This document shows positions 5,605 to 7,056 of a stretch of 7,056 nt of DNA, one piece after another. A model generated the notes under the pieces. It searched no databases, was not told the DNA's origin, and saw nothing but the letters and a program-made list of their open reading frames with translations. The first letter of the stretch is position 1; each line of letters begins with the position of its first letter. The stretch is taken from the NCBI GenBank assembly GCA_002428885.1, contig DIYE01000201.1, forward strand, positions 269 to 7,324, read 5' to 3'. Position numbers and translations under genes: made by a program. The stretch is from Alphaproteobacteria bacterium UBA6062 (lineage in GTDB: Bacteria; Pseudomonadota; Alphaproteobacteria; Sneathiellales; Sneathiellaceae).

Positions 5605-6693
5605 CTATATCTTCGGTGGCGTGTTCAGGGGAAACAGGCGGGTTACATGACCCATCTTGCGTCCCGGTCGCGCTTCCGTTTTTCCATAGAGATGCAGGCT
5701 CATCTCGGGATGATTCAGGATTTCTTCCCAGTGATCTACATCATCTCCGATCAGGTTGCGCATGACCGCATTGGAATGGTGTACCGTGGAGCCGAGTTTA
5801 AGGCCGGCTGCTGCCCTGATGCTCTGCCTGAACTGGCTGGTAGTGCAGGCTTCAATGGTCCAGTGACCTGAATTGTGAGGGCGGGGGGCAAGTTCATTGA
5901 TGAGGACGTCCCCATCCCCTGCGACAAACATTTCAACAGCGATAAGACCAACCAGGTCCAGATTTTCGGCAATCTTGCCGGCAAGACCCAAAGCGTGGTT
6001 GGAAACTGTTGTCAGTATATTGGCCGGTGCCAGCGTTACGTCCAGAATATGGTTTTTATGCCGGTTCTCTACCGGGGTATAAGCCTGGATATCTCCCTCG
6101 ATACCTCTGGCCACAATCACGGAGATTTCCAGCTCAAACGGAACAAACCCTTCCAGGATACAGGGCTGACCACCAACATCTTTCCAGGCTTGTTCAATCT
6201 GGGTGGCAGACGTGATCTTAACCTGTCCTTTGCCGTCATAGCCGAATTTCCGCGTTTTCAGGATAGCGGGCGTACCGATGCGTTCGATCGCATCTCGTAA
6301 CTCGCCGCTGCTCTCCACATTGGCAAAAGGGGCCGTCGGAACCCCGAGACTGTTGATAAAGCTCTTTTCCAGATGCCGATCCTGCGTAATTTCCAGAACT
6401 TTTCGGCCAGGCCGGACCGGGACCAGCGGTTCGAGAAAATCGAGAGTCTCAACCGGGATATTTTCAAATTCCAATGTAACAGCGTCGACAGCTCTGGCAA
6501 ATTTGCGCAGCGCCTCCCGGTCTGTATAGTCGGCAAGGGTGATCTCACTGGCGACCTGGGAGGCCGGGCTTTCCGGATCCTGCCCGAAAATGTGGGTTTT
6601 GTATCCTATTTCGGCGGCAGCAATAGCCATCATTCGGCCAAGCTGACCGTCACCGAGAATGCCGATTGTCTGACCGGGGGAAAGAGCTGTCAT
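5605..6693 (-). CDS. purK: N5-carboxyaminoimidazole ribonucleotide synthetase
   Basis: PurK uses ATP and bicarbonate to convert AIR to N5-CAIR, the substrate of class I PurE, in de novo purine synthesis. The 362 residues match the usual length of about 355-380. The N-terminal preATP-grasp domain shows GILGDGQLGRMMA (11-23) and LEFENIP (74-80). The ATP-grasp region shows KTRKFGYDGKGQ (146-157), the phosphate-covering loop, then EGFVPFELEISVI (181-193), and the metal-binding INELAPRPHNSGHWTIEA (265-282) with Glu267 and Asn274. AGGACAGG lies just before ATG 6691-6693. The gene starts 9 bases after the purE stop, so the two form an operon in the order purE-purK. It converges with the dehalogenase gene, with 13 bases between the stops and no obvious terminator. 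Confidence 0.98.
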   Translation of the reverse strand: MTALSPGQTIGILGDGQLGRMMAIAAAEIGYKTHIFGQDPESPASQVASEITLADYTDREALRKFARAVDAVTLEFENIPVETLDFLEPLVPVRPGRKVLEITQDRHLEKSFINSLGVPTAPFANVESSGELRDAIERIGTPAILKTRKFGYDGKGQVKITSATQIEQAWKDVGGQPCILEGFVPFELEISVIVARGIEGDIQAYTPVENRHKNHILDVTLAPANILTTVSNHALGLAGKIAENLDLVGLIAVEMFVAGDGDVLINELAPRPHNSGHWTIEACTTSQFRQSIRAAAGLKLGSTVHHSNAVMRNLIGDDVDHWEEILNHPEMSLHLYGKTEARPGRKMGHVTRLFPLNTPPKI

Positions 6694-6702
6694 GGGCCTG
6701 TC

Positions 6703-7056
6703 CTATTCCGGCTGATCGACAGGTTGCAGGGCAACCGCCCCGGTTTGCCTCTGCCGCCAGGTATCAATCGCAGCTGCTGTTTCCTTACTTCCGAGTGCGA
6801 GTATTTGCGCGGCGAGCAGGGCTGCATTGATCGCACCGGCTTTGCCGATGGCAAGTGTACCGACTGGAACACCGCCGGGCATTTGAACGATGGATAGAAG
6901 ACTATCCATCCCCTTAAGGGCTTTACTTTCCACCGGAACGCCGAGGACGGGAAGCGGAGTCATGGATGCCGCCATACCGGGCAGGTGAGCCGCCCCGCCT
7001 GCGCCGGCGATAACAACCTGAAGGCCGCGTTCTTTGGCCGTTTTCGCATACTCCAC
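6703..7056 (-). CDS. purE: N5-carboxyaminoimidazole ribonucleotide mutase, class I, C-terminal part (5' end outside window)
   Basis: PurE moves the carboxylate of N5-CAIR to C4, giving CAIR. The window holds about the last 117 of some 165 residues; the frame is open to the edge, so the GTG at 7054-7056 is an internal Val codon, not the start. Visible family blocks are EYAKTAKERGLQVVIAGAG followed by GAAHLPGM, the LPVLGVPV strand, SIVQMPGGVPVGTLAIGK, and the helix AGAINAALLAAQILAL. The N-terminal GSxSDW loop and the catalytic His region are outside. It is a class I enzyme by its pairing with purK 9 bases downstream. The C-terminal tail (TGAVALQPVDQPE) is variable, as usual. Confidence 0.97.
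   Translation of the reverse strand: MEYAKTAKERGLQVVIAGAGGAAHLPGMAASMTPLPVLGVPVESKALKGMDSLLSIVQMPGGVPVGTLAIGKAGAINAALLAAQILALGSKETAAAIDTWRQRQTGAVALQPVDQPE

Noticed and set aside
6373..6897. 174-codon open frame on the plus strand across purK and purE
   Set aside because: Shadow of two certain minus-strand genes; crosses both and the gap between them.

Overview
The window looks like a chromosomal segment of an alphaproteobacterium of moderate GC content (about half, by eye). The S21 protein is of the alphaproteobacterial type (66 residues, Arg/Lys-rich tail). It stands divergently from a COQ9-family gene, a family typical of alphaproteobacteria and mitochondria. A class II fumarase and a purE-purK pair complete the housekeeping content. 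I cannot name the genus; marine or soil alphaproteobacterial orders of moderate GC would fit.

Layout. Bases 1-810 (minus) hold the first 270 codons of fumC, whose 3' end lies outside the window. Bases 811-1113 are intergenic and carry two back-to-back promoter candidates. Bases 1114-1742 (plus) encode a small two-TM protein resembling SLATT effector domains, overlapping by ATGA a 30-residue proline-rich peptide ORF. Bases 1830-2378 (plus) encode a RimJ/RimL-type GNAT acetyltransferase. This converges on a minus-strand pair, a TetR regulator (2699-3313) followed by a 103-residue DUF6968-like protein (2382-2693). A hairpin terminator at about 3402-3436 separates that pair from rpsU (3480-3680, minus, GTG start). 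Bases 3843-4121 (plus) are the wreck of a peptide deformylase gene, with an in-frame stop and a large internal deletion. COQ9 follows (4146-4802, plus).

Bases 4860-5591 (plus) encode an SDR-fold protein that carries the two diagnostic halohydrin dehalogenase motifs (T-x4-F-x-G and S-x12-Y-x3-R) instead of the cofactor-binding and catalytic motifs of SDR oxidoreductases. This is the most notable gene here. It converges with purK (5605-6693, minus), which lies 9 bases downstream of the partial purE (6703-7056, minus).

How the genes fit together. purE and purK form the two-step route from AIR to CAIR in purine synthesis. fumC (TCA cycle), rpsU (translation) and COQ9 (ubiquinone) are core genes. 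Between them sit accessory pieces: the SLATT-like gene with its peptide, the GNAT, the TetR pair, the deformylase remnant and the dehalogenase. No mobile element, CRISPR array, rRNA or tRNA was seen.
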